This document shows positions 1 to 8,474 of a DNA stretch of 64,000 nt, in pieces. The DNA is from Emiliania huxleyi CCMP1516 (Eukaryota > Haptophyta > Isochrysidales > Noelaerhabdaceae), in assembly GCF_000372725.1 (NCBI RefSeq), contig NW_005196021.1, positions 758,040-822,039 on the forward strand. Reading direction: 5' to 3'. Numbering within the stretch: the stretch's first letter is position 1; each line of letters starts with the position of its first letter. The translations under genes and the position numbers were made by a program. Under the pieces are notes generated by a model. That model ran no database searches and was not told where the DNA came from. It saw only the letters and a list, made by a program, of their open reading frames with translations.

Positions 1-823
1 GCTGATGTTCGCCGCTTTCAGGGACCACCCCGCCGCTCCCCGCTGCCTGCTGCGGGCGGGCGCCGACACGGAGCTGCTCACGGTGGCTGGACACACAGCG
101 CTGCAGGTCGCCAAGGAGAAGGGTCACGCCGGGTGCGTGCGCGCCCTCGAGGGCATGCGGCGGCCGTGTGCGTGCGCGCCCTCGAGGGCATGCGGCGGCC
201 GAGGCGGCGGCCGAGGCGGCGGCCGAGGCGGCGGCCGAGGCGGCGGTGAAGGAGGCGGCGTGGGCTTCGGGGGCGGCGGAGCGGGTGGCCACGGAGGCGG
301 AGGCGGCGCGGCACCCCGAGGAGCTGCTGGCGGAGGCAAAGGCGGAGGCAAAGGCGGAGGGGCGGGCAGGGGGGCAGCGACGGCGTGGTGGTGGTGGTGG
401 TGCGGCGGCGGTGGTATTGGTGGGGCGGACTCGCGGTCGGAATGGAAGAGGCGGCGCAGGCGTGGCGGGGGGACGGTGCGCCACGCACATGACGGGCGGC
501 CCTCTCATGGCGTCGTGCCTCGGCTGGCCGGCGTCGTCGCGCGCACGCTTTGGCGCGCGGTCTCGCGCCGGATTGGTCGAAAAGTGGATGTGCCAGTTGA
601 CGCCCGGGAAGGGCGACGCGCCTTGCATCGACTCGCGCGCGCGCGACGCGTCCTCGATGCTCTCAAACTCGACAAAGCCAACAAGTTTGCCGTTGCGATC
701 GTTGCGCGTCCGGCACGACTCGTAGCCGACAAAGCCGCGGAAGTGGCGCTCGAGGACGCCGTCGGTGATGTCGGACGGAAGCTCGGGAAGGAAGAGCGTC
801 TGGGATGGCTGTGCACGGCTCAT
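1..823 (-). CDS. RRM RNA-binding protein (RBPMS/Hermes-like), 3' end beyond or uncertain
   Basis: The ATG is at 823 and the frame stays open to the window start. Residues about 8-90 form one RNA-recognition motif: an RNP2-like TLFLPELP, then RNP1-like KLVGFVEF, followed by FESIEDASRA. The closest family I know is RBPMS/Hermes (GLP...FRGFVGYES..., VGFVEFES), which binds RNA as a dimer in nucleus and cytoplasm. After the RRM the frame becomes Pro/Ala-rich low-complexity sequence, so the true C-terminus or an intron may lie anywhere below about 480. An AAAATTCTTT motif lies about 115 bp upstream on the coding strand. The 3' part overlaps an ankyrin-like frame on the other strand. The RRM is clear; the end is not. 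Confidence 0.75.
   Translation of the reverse strand, partial: MSRAQPSQTLFLPELPSDITDGVLERHFRGFVGYESCRTRNDRNGKLVGFVEFESIEDASRARESMQGASPFPGVNWHIHFSTNPARDRAPKRARDDAGQPRHDAMRGPPVMCVAHRPPATPAPPLPFRPRVRPTNTTAAAPPPPPRRRCPPARPSAFASAFASASSSSGCRAASASVATRSAAPEAHAASFTAASAAASAAASAAASAAACPRGRARTRPPHALEGAHAPGVTLLLGDLQRCVSSHREQLRVGARPQQAAGSGGVVPESGEHQ
2..166 (+). CDS. Ankyrin-repeat protein, C-terminal fragment entering from the left edge
   Basis: The frame open at the left edge reads one ankyrin repeat: LLRAGADTELLTVAGHTALQ followed by VAKEKGHAGCVRAL. The TALQVAKEKGH...CVRAL part is the classic repeat (x-TALxxA...GH..CVxxL). Beyond 166 the frame becomes Gly/Arg-rich because of a 35-bp tandem duplication, which is not a multiple of three. 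In the third forward frame the same DNA reads an Ala/Glu-rich helix (AEAAAEAAAEAA, ELLAEAKAEAKAE), the kind of tail that follows ankyrin repeats in algal proteins. The gene may therefore change frame through an intron or the duplication. It is antisense to the RRM gene, so both cannot extend fully through this stretch. Confidence 0.5.
133..202. repeat. 35-bp tandem duplication
   Basis: Two adjacent copies, 133-167 and 168-202, carry GTGCGTGCGCGCCCTCGAGG and the following GCATGCGGCGGCCG. They are followed by a (GAGGCGGCGGCC)n array to about 245. The unit is 35 bp, so it shifts the forward ankyrin frame. Confidence 0.85.
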
Positions 824-1954
824 GGTACAAAAAAAAGAACGTGCTCCTTCCCAGCGTGGAAGAGGCGGTGCAGGCGTGGCGGGGGCACCGTGATCCACTG
901 TGCGCCCGCGCGTCTTGAAGGCAAGTCTTCGCAAACAAAGAATTTTGATGCCAAAGCGCGGTGACCAGCTGGCGGTGACACGCATGGGACGAGGCCTTGA
1001 TCCTCTGCGACTGCAGCGAGACATGGTCACTCCCAGCCGCGTCGCCTTCTCGTGGGCGCTGTGAAGGTGCAACGTGGAGGCACCAAGCTCCGAGAGTGGC
1101 GTGCTGCAGCAGCGCTTCCGCGCGAGCAGCGACGCTCGCGGAGACGCTATCCATTTTTGTGGGACCGAAGGCGTCTGCTGCAAGCAAGCCCGCACGATCA
1201 GCGGCTGCAAGCAAGCCCACACGATCAGCGCGCCCCAGCAGAAGCGACGTCCGTGCCAGGCAGTCCGGACCAGCGAGCGAGTTCTTTACCAGGTTGCAAC
1301 CCTAGTTTCGCACTGTGCTGTGAACAGAGGTGAGCACCAACCAACCATCCGATGCTGGGGTGCTGCCAGCAACCAACCAACTCACCGGCGAGCGGAGCGA
1401 ACCGAAGAGCTGGGGCCAAGTTCGTGGCGCGCTGTGAACGTCAACGCCGCCCGCAGCATCGAGCGGGCGCGTCCTCCCCAAACCAGCGCCGGCGCCCGGC
1501 GTGTATTGCACCATAGGTCGTCGGCTTATTGCCGACGGGCGACGTGGACGGGACACAGGGACGGGCGAACCACGTACCCGAACATAAAGCATGATCTACT
1601 GGATCCAGTTCCAGAGAACGGGGCATTGCACCCCTACATAGTGCGGGACGGCCTGGGGCAGCAACCAACATGCAACAACCTGGATGGGGACGGGGTGCTG
1701 CGCAACCGACGCCAATGCCAGCAGCGTTCACAGCACAGAGCGTGCGAAACTAGGGTTGCAACCTGGCATGCAACCTGGGTAAAGAACTCGCTCGCAGCCA
1801 CCAACGAGTTCTCTCGTCTCTCTCAAAAAAAACAAATTCGATCGGGCTGCGACCTCACCTGTGCGTGCCCATCTCGCCCTCTCCCGGGTGCGACCTCCAC
1901 CGTGTCCACGTGGCGGTGTGGGAAAAAGAAGAATTCACGGGGACGCGGCCCTCT
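824..1954. other. Intergenic, holds a MITE-like element
   Basis: I see no convincing gene between the divergent RRM start (823) and the acidic tail of the F-box-like gene (1955). A short tandem repeat (about 26 bp, two copies, roughly 1178-1231, containing CAAGCAAGCCC) lies just before the inverted-repeat element at 1268-1797. Confidence 0.6.
1268..1797. mobile_element. MITE-like non-autonomous DNA element with terminal inverted repeats
   Basis: The two ends are inverted copies. The left arm (1268-1325) starts GCGAGCGAGTTCTTTACC and runs through CAACCCTAGTTTCGCAC to TGTGCTGTGAAC. The right arm (1727-1797) is its reverse complement with about 12 extra bases (a repeated GGTTGCA block) and a few extra bases near the CTGTGCTG part. 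The interior of about 400 bp has no coding signal and carries AACCAACC motifs near both arms. No clear target-site duplication is seen; the flanks share only CCA. Length (530 bp) and long inverted repeats fit a MITE; no transposase is present. Confidence 0.65.
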
Positions 1955-3813
1955 TCAGAAAACGTATTCCTCGCCCTCCTGCTCCTCCTCGGATGTCTCC
2001 CCATCGAGTTCCTCGTCACTAGCGCTGCCCTCCTCGTCCACCTCGTCCTCGTCCTCGTCCTGCGCCTCGTCCTCGTCCTCGTCGTCCTCGTCGTCCTCGT
2101 CGTCGTCCTCGTCGTCGTCCTCCTCGTCCTCCTCGTCCTCCTCGTCCTCTCCCCCCCCCTCCTCGTCCTCGTCCTCGACCTCGCTCTCGCCCGATCGAAA
2201 ATCCTCCTCGATGTCGACGAGTAGTGTGTCGACCTCCTTCTGCACCTCCCACTCCCAGAGCGCCCTCAAGCCAACCCACCCTCCACGGATCGACCCACCC
2301 TCCGCCGGAGACACCGGCGAACTCCGCTCGACCAGCTCCCTGGGCGCCGCCTGCCGCGCCGCGTGCACTGCCGCCGCCTCGTGCACATGAACAACGCCGA
2401 GGGCGCGACAGACACTTGCGAGCGATCCGAGGCTCCTGGGGTCTAGGTAGGCAAGCACATGCGCCACCCGTGTGTCCGGTTGCTCGAGCAGCCGGAAGGG
2501 CGGGAGCGAGCGTAGCGCGTCTAGCTTGAGCGAGCGCGGCACGGCGCCCAGCCATCCCTCGACGGTGTGGTGCGCGTGCGAGAAGGGCTCCGACGGAAGC
2601 AAGGGCGCCTCGGCTCGGTAAGCCCCCCACGGCTTCGGGGTAGCCAGGGCACGCTCCTTCAAGGTTGTTGACGGAAAGGTATTACGCAAGTCCTTCACCT
2701 TGAGTGCATCGGCGAAAGGACCGTGCAATACCCGGCCTTCAACAACCTTGACGGTGCACTCGAGTAGCAGCCCGACGGTTTGCCTGCACTCGACGAAGCG
2801 CAGCATCGGGCCCAACAAGTAGAGCAGCGTCCTGAGCTCACTCTTGCCGGCGCACACCAGCAGCAGCTCGGGCCTGGGCTTCTCCGCAGCCTTTGCCGCG
2901 TCGGACGCATCGGCCTCGGACTGCGCCGCCAGCGCCGCCGCCAGCTCCGCCGCCTGCGAAGAAGCCTCCGCCACGCGGACGGCCGCGTTTCTCGCCGCCG
3001 GTGATGGCCCCACCGTGGCGAATCGCGCGGCGGCCGCCGCTGCCGCATCCGACGCGGCTGCCGCCGCCGCGGCGGTCACCGCCGTCGCCGCCGCCGCCGA
3101 CTCTAGCTCCGCCGCGACAGTGCCAATCGGATGCACAAAGCGATCCTGGAGCAACGACGGACTGCTCGTCGTCACTTGTATGGAGGAGGGGCGGGGCCGC
3201 AAGATGACGCGCAGCGCGTACCCGGAGAGCTCGAGGGCTTCCACGTCGGTGGTGCGGAACGAAAGGTGGGCGTAGCCGAGCCCGGGCAGGCGGTGCCCCA
3301 GCGCTGTGCGCCATGCCCACTTCCGCCCACGAATTGCAAGGGTCCCTTCGCCGCAATCGCACGCCCCGAGCAGGATCCGGCTCATCGACAGATTGGCGGA
3401 CAGCGATTCAGCAAACGTCAACCCCCAGTGCCGGAGATGGTATGGCGACCACCCATGCGCTTGCGCCAGCTTGACCAGCCCGCGCCGGTGACATCCTCCA
3501 ACCACGACAGCTGCTGCAGCCACAGCGCCTCTTCTTCCTCGAGCCTGGCAGACATGCGCATTCGCACCTCCACCGTCGCCTCGTGCGGCAGGATATCCCC
3601 GACCAACCCGTCAAGATCGAGAGGCCGTCCGTTGTGCGTCACGTAGAAGGCGGCCTCTCGATGGGCAGGCCATGCGGAGCCGGCCCAACGGGACTTCCGG
3701 GCCATACGCAGCAGAATCTCACGCAGCACGTCCAGAATGGTGTCATCACCGTCCATCACCACCACTGGCACGCCGGCGGAGCCACGCACGAAGAGCGTGA
3801 TGGGCCGCACCAT
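1955..3813 (-). CDS. Ubiquitin-like domain plus F-box-like protein with long acidic tail
   Basis: The first exon starts at 3813 (MVRPITLFVRG) and encodes a ubiquitin-like fold: a TLFVRG first strand, then FYVTHNGRPLDLDG and a DILPHEATVEVRMRM end. Near 3480 the reading frame changes; the downstream frame continues HGWSPYHLRHWGLTFAESL. The middle part is Ala-rich. A leucine-rich F-box-like helix pair (VAHVLAYLDPRSLGSLASVC) follows, then about 70 residues of almost pure Asp/Glu to EEYVF. An F-box would suggest a substrate-receptor role in an SCF ubiquitin ligase, but the match is loose. The frame change could be a 23-nt intron (GT at 3492, AG ending 3470) or a small indel. Confidence 0.6.
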
Positions 3814-3889
3814 GATCCCCGTATTGAGACAGCCCGAACAGTTTTTTCTTTCTTGTGGAGTGGTGGCTAAACAGAGATGACGCGCCCTC

Positions 3890-4107
3890 ACTTAGGATCT
3901 TCACAGTTTGGATCTTCACAGATGACACGTCCTGAGTTATTTATTAATTATCCTAGACTCTTCACACTTTGGCTCTTCACACATGACAAGTCCTCACTTA
4001 TTTCTTGAGTACCCTAGGATATTCACACTCTGGCTCTTCACAGATGACACGTCCTGAGTTATTTATTAATTATCCTAGGTCCTTCACACTTTGGCTCTTC
4101 ACACATA
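3890..4107. repeat. AT-rich tandem repeat, about 60-bp unit
   Basis: About 3.5 units of roughly 60 bp alternate two subtypes. One carries GTTATTTATTAATTATCCTAG and the other CTTATTTCTTGAGTACCCTAG; all share the TTCACA..TTGG(C/A)TCTTCACA block. Near-identical units recur every second copy (120 bp). AT content is far above the surroundings. It lies between two divergent genes and could act as promoter DNA or be a satellite. Confidence 0.85.
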
Positions 4108-4142
4108 GGGGAGGTCAATCAGGGGAGGTCGAGAGGAATGCG

Positions 4143-4203
4143 ATGAAATGCGAAATGGAGGACGGCACGCCGCCTCGCCGCCACCACACAGGGATTTTAA
4201 GGA
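4143..4203 (-). repeat. Dispersed repeat R5, copy 1
   Basis: The minus strand reads TTAAAATCCCTGTGTGGTGG, then GCGGCG..GTGCCGTCCTCC. Two other copies lie at 23079-23125 and 56200-56250 on the plus strand. All three are intergenic or at gene edges. Confidence 0.75.
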
Positions 4204-4261
4204 GAGGAGTGTGGTGCTAGCCGTCGCCCACCCTAACCCTTCGGCGTCTGCCTTTGTTGCT

Positions 4262-4275
4262 TGAAATTCTTTTTT
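4262..4275 (+). promoter_or_regulatory. AAATTCTT-type upstream motif
   Basis: TTGAAATTCTTTTTT lies about 55 bp before the ATG at 4319. The same core (A/G)AATTCTT stands upstream of several other genes in this GC-rich window (14437, 23715, 36476, 42294, 45208, 61921). Its function as a core promoter or start-site element is inferred. Confidence 0.4.
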
Positions 4276-4318
4276 GCCGCGTCTCTTGCTGCAAAAGCGG
4301 CGTACTGCTCACTCCTCA

Positions 4319-4590
4319 ATGGGGAATCAGGGGCAACAGGCCCGCGCGCGGAAATGGCAGGAGAAGAAGGCGGCGCAGAGAGCGCTGGCAGCCAAACAGG
4401 CGGAGGCCGACCAGGCAGCATCCGACGTGGAGGATCTGCCGCGAATTTGCGCCTTACGCTCCGAGTTGTCTCGCAGGCGCGGATCGCGGAGCTGAAGAGA
4501 AGGCGAGAAGAGCTGACCGCAGCCGAGGCGGAGGAACTGAAGAAGCTCGAGTCGCTGCCGGCTGAGAGTCCTTGCTGCTCCGTGCAGTGA
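4319..4590 (+). CDS. 73-aa coiled-coil protein, MGN start and CSVQ (CaaX-like) end
   Basis: Exon 1 is 4319-4426 and exon 2 is 4477-4590, joined across a clean 50-nt GT-AG intron (donor GACgtgg, acceptor ttgtctcgcag). The product starts MGNQGQQARARKWQEKK. The rest is one charged helix, QAEADQAASD then ARIAELKRRREELTAAEAEE, ending ESPCCSVQ. Gly2-Asn3 is compatible with N-myristoylation, and the last four residues CSVQ fit a farnesylation CaaX box with a preceding Cys that could be palmitoylated. Length, helix and CaaX end recall G-protein gamma subunits, but I see no specific gamma motif. I do not recognise the family; membrane anchoring is inference. Confidence 0.6.
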
Positions 4591-5611
4591 AAACTTTCTG
4601 GATTCCCGTTGTAAGCGCTTGTTGAGAGGAGTGTCAAGCCACAGCGCAGCACTCACATACAAGATAGTCACGTGTAGTTTGTCGCAAGAACGTCGATGTA
4701 TGCCTGGAGCAGAGGCGGCGGGCGGGCGCTGTGCGCGATTGCGGCGCTCCAGCCGGTATATGTCGGAGCGGTTATCGCGCGCGGTTGTAACGCGGTTGCC
4801 GGTTGCCCCCTAAGGAAGCTTACTAAGGTGGGTGGTGGCTGGTGCGTGCTGCGTGGGTGGCCAAGAGGGAGAGGGGCATCTCGCCGACAAGGAGGTGACG
4901 ATGAGGTGAAAGCACTTGCTTGAGGTGGGGTGGGTGGGGAATAAAGAAAAATCCGGCACCCGCATCCTAAGCGCGAGGGCGTGAGGCGCGTCGCGCCGCC
5001 GCCAACTCGCAACCGCGTGGTTTTGAGAGATTTTTAAAGACCAACAAGAAATCACGACTCTCACAGTGACTTGGGCTCGGCAGCTTGTTAGCCCTCAGCC
5101 GAAGCTGGGGCCGGTCCCGTAGCCGAGAGAGCCCGCGCCGATGAGTTCGACGCGGTCGGGGGGGCCTGCGAAGAGGCCAGCGAGGTGGCGATCGCTGTAC
5201 TTCATGGGGGTCATCAAGTGACCGCGACTGACAAGCCTCCGGTGATCATGAAAGGGAGGGAAGTGTCCGAGGGGGGACGGCGGTTTGGGGCTGCTCCGCG
5301 AGATAGGACCTCCCACAGCGGCAGCTCTCCGTGCCCCGACCGAGCCCCACCTCGCATCTTTGATCCAAATCAAGGCCAACCAGCCCGACCTGGACACTCA
5401 CCTACCTTGCTGACAGCCCTCTGTCCGCCTTGCGTTGTTTCATTACATCGAAGGCTAAGCTCAAAAACCCACTACCCAACGCGGCCAAAGGATATCCACC
5501 TCGAGAACCTCGCGAGCTCAAAAAAAACGGAGGAGATTGTCGATCGTGCGCGGTGTCGTTAGCCACCGGGGCGCCTGCTTTGCAACCAAGGTGCCCACTT
5601 CCGTGGCGCTG
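4591..5611. other. Intergenic; holds one copy of dispersed repeat R3
   Basis: No gene is supported. Repeat R3 (core ATTTTTAAAGACCAACAAG) lies at about 5025-5063; its second copy is at 50887-50930. The rest is unremarkable GC-rich sequence upstream of the K+ channel. Confidence 0.5.
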
Positions 5612-6831
5612 ATGTCACATTTCGATGAATGGCCCTCACGGAGCGGCGTCGACGAGCGCGCGCAGAACGTCAAGGTCGTGGTCGACGACACCTCCCTGGC
5701 CACCGTCGTCTCGCGCATCAAAGCGTGGGAGTTTATTTTGCTGCGCCCCTTCCTGGCGGTGGCGTCAGTCATGATGGTCTGGCTCTTTGTGGGGGCGGTG
5801 GTCTTCCTCAACACGCTCCAGGACCCGTGCACGGAGATTGAGCGCCGCAATGCCACTCACCTTTGGAACGAGGAGCAGTGCCACAGTGTGACCTATGCCA
5901 TGGCGCTCTACTACTCGGTGCAGTGCGGCTTCTCAGTCGGGTTCGGCCTGCTCGTCGAGGAGGCGAACGGCGCGCGGTGGTACACCATCTTCCACGGCTT
6001 CTGCGGCCTCACCATCATGGCGGCCGGCATGACGCTCTTCCTCTTGCGGCCGGGCGGTCGGCTCGGCAAATACGTCGCCGGTGAGGACGACGATGAGGAT
6101 GCAGACGGCGACGGCATCCCCGATCGCCTGGAAGGGCCGCTGCTCGCGAGGTGGGCGCGCACGTTCTTTCGCCGGCTCATGCTCGAGATGCCCTTCGTGC
6201 TCCTCGCCCTCACCTTCACATCGGCCGTCGTCTTTCAGTCCATATACCACGGCTGGTCCTTCACCACCTCGTGCTACTTTGCCTTTTTTGCGCTGTCGAC
6301 GGGCGGGCTGCAGGGCCCGGGGGGTACGAGCGACGCCGAGATGCTCTTCACTGCCTTCTTCCTGCTCATCGGCATCCCGCTCTTCGGGGCCGCCATGTCG
6401 CGAGTGGTCGACTGGCTGCTCGACAAGTACGTGCGCGCCGTCCGCTCTTCGGAGCGGCTCCTCTCCAGGCAAAAGCGCCCGTTCGTCCGCCAGTCTCGCA
6501 GATGTCTTAGCCCGGGCCGCACGCGCACGCGGGGGACGCACACGGCATCACACTTTGGGCCGTGCGGGTTCTCAGGCAAAAGCACCTGCAGTCGAAGAAG
6601 TTCAAGCAGCAGCAGGCGGGCCTCGACGGCGTGACCCGGGACGCGTACGCCAAAGCGGCGGCGTTCGCAGCCAAGGCGGAGGAGGAGGCGGCCGAGGCGG
6701 CCGAGGCGCAGAAGGAGCTGGCGAGGGCGGAAGCGGTGGCAGAGGAGGAGGTGGCCGAGGCGGCTGAGGCTGCGGCGCAGGCGAAAGAGGCGTTGCGGCT
6801 CGCGCAGGAGCTGGAGCACCGGCGGTCGTGA
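5612..6831 (+). CDS. Two-pore-domain potassium channel-like protein, Ca-binding-type linker
   Basis: The ATG at 5612 opens a 370-aa protein with exons 5612-6468 and 6576-6831 joined by a GC-AG intron. Membrane segments lie near residues 46-66, 125-145, 194-212 and 245-268. Pore 1 reads QCGFSVGFG (about 105-112), close to the K+ selectivity signature TVGFG; pore 2 reads FALSTGGLQG (about 226-235), which is divergent. This is the M1-P1-M2/M3-P2-M4 plan of K2P/TPK channels. The cytosolic linker between pores carries DADGDGIPD (163-171), an EF-hand-like Ca2+ loop, so Ca2+ control is plausible. The C-terminus is a long Ala/Glu coiled coil. The weak second filter leaves ion selectivity open. Confidence 0.8.
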
Positions 6832-7170
6832 ACGTGATGCTCGTGTGCAAGAATGCGCGAGAGGGGCGGCGACTGCCAGCAAAGCTGCCAATGTCGAGGA
6901 AATCAAGATTGGAAATCAAGATTGGGGTGGGGTGCGAGTATGTAGGACAGTGCGTGACCAGCCGGCAGCCGCTCGGCTGCTAGGCTTTAAACTTTCTAGT
7001 AGAGCAGAAAAAGATTTAAAACTGCGCACTCGGATCGGCTGCCGTCGGAGTGGACTTGCTGCCACCCTGGTTGCAGATCTCCAGTTGCATCCCGGTACAC
7101 GTAAAATGCGGCGATTGCGGTAAGGCAGAGCCACAACGGCGTTTGTGGATTGTGCGATCTTGCGACAGCT
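6832..7170. other. Intergenic
   Basis: This stretch is the spacer between the K+ channel stop and the protease start. It has an AT-rich patch with TTTAAAC and AAAGATTTAAAAC at about 6985-7022, possibly promoter sequence for the protease gene. Nothing else is seen. Confidence 0.4.
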
Positions 7171-8410
7171 ATGCCGGCCGCCCGCACGCGCCTGGCACTT
7201 CTGAGCCACCTTTGCATGGTTATCGGCGCCGTGGCGGAGTGCATGCCCCCCGCCAAGGTCCAGGCCACCCTCGGCTCAACTTGCAGCTATGCAGAGTGCA
7301 GCATGCCCACCGCCATCGACTGCGAGTACATCTGCACTGACATTTGCTGTGCAGCACGCCTAGGTGGTATTGGATGCGCCACAACGCGCTCAGGCCCAGT
7401 CATGGAGGTTGTGGAGATCGTGGAGGTCGGCAGGACGTGCACCACCGACGCCGACTGCGCAAAGGGCGAGGCGTGCTGTCCGGGCCCATCTCCAGAAGCG
7501 GGTGGGCAATGCGGGCCCGTCTGCGCCCTCGCGGCGCCAACGCTGACCTCCAGCTTGCAGTCAGCATCCACACACGCCATACTCGGTGGCGATACGGTCG
7601 AGCCACCCTTCTCCATGCCCTACGTTCTCTCTCTGTACAAGTGCAGCCTTTTCTATTGCGAATTACGTTGCGGCGCATCGCTCATAGCCTCTCGATGGGC
7701 ACTCACAGCCGCGCACTGCACGGTCGACCCGGACGCGGCGGATGTGGCATTCGGGGTCTCAATGCACAGGCACCGCCTGGGTGATACGTACGAGCATGAC
7801 TGCGCCGAAACCATGCGCGTACGGCCGATATGCCATCCCGGGTTTTCAATCGACACCATGGCGAATGATGTCTGCCTGCTTTGGCTAGACAGGGAGCCGA
7901 AATGCTTTCGACAGATGCAGCACATGGTGCTCGATGATGGGTCGCACGCGACTGTGGGCATTGAGGCCACCGTCGCCGGCTGGGGCGCGACCTCTTTTGA
8001 TGGAGTGGAAACGAGCATGTCTTCCTACGCCGACACCCTGCAGGCGCTATCACCTTTCACTCGAACTCCCGCCACCCCCACCCCTCCCCGCCGCCACACA
8101 GGAGGGAGACCCTTGTGCCACATTCCTGCAGGTGGCGACGGTGACCGTCGTGGGAAACAGTATGTGTGCCGCACAGCTGTACGGCAGAGCCGAGTCGCAG
8201 GTCCTCGCGTCGATGATGTGCGCCAGTGGCGGAAGCAAGGACGCCTGCATGGGCGACTCGGGCGGCGCTCTCTTCCTCCCCTCGGGCGAGGGCCGACCGC
8301 TGCCCGTGGCGATTGGGATCGTCTCTTGGGGCGTCGGCTGTGGGCTCCCCGATACACCAGGCGTCTACACAAGAGTCTCGGCGTACACAGACTGGCTGCA
8401 GGCGCACTAG
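7171..8410 (+). CDS. Secreted trypsin-like serine protease, first protease part of a modular gene
   Basis: The start [11 protein letters not shown]...VAEC is a signal peptide. A Cys-rich prodomain (residues about 24-118) follows, with two CC pairs. The S1A protease domain starts at ILGGDTVE (137). The triad is His182 (TAAHC), Asp233 (NDVCLL) and Ser334 (GDSGG); Asp328, six before the Ser, predicts cleavage after Lys/Arg. Exons are 7171-8043 and 8132-8401/8410, the intron being GC-AG. The prodomain lacks the usual Arg before ILGG (it has THA), so activation may need another enzyme. A stop follows at 8408-8410 if the next GC donor (8402) is not used. If it is spliced to 8475, the chain continues into the Pro-rich second protease, which I favour. 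Confidence 0.85.
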
Positions 8411-8474
8411 CGAATAGGGAGGACAACAGCTCACCGCAACGCAACACCCTGACTCGACCGCTTCACGATTGCAG

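Noticed and set aside
1074-2390. Long plus-strand frame with poly-Ser
   Set aside because: The poly-Ser part is the antisense of the Asp/Glu tail of the F-box-like gene and the rest overlaps the MITE-like element.
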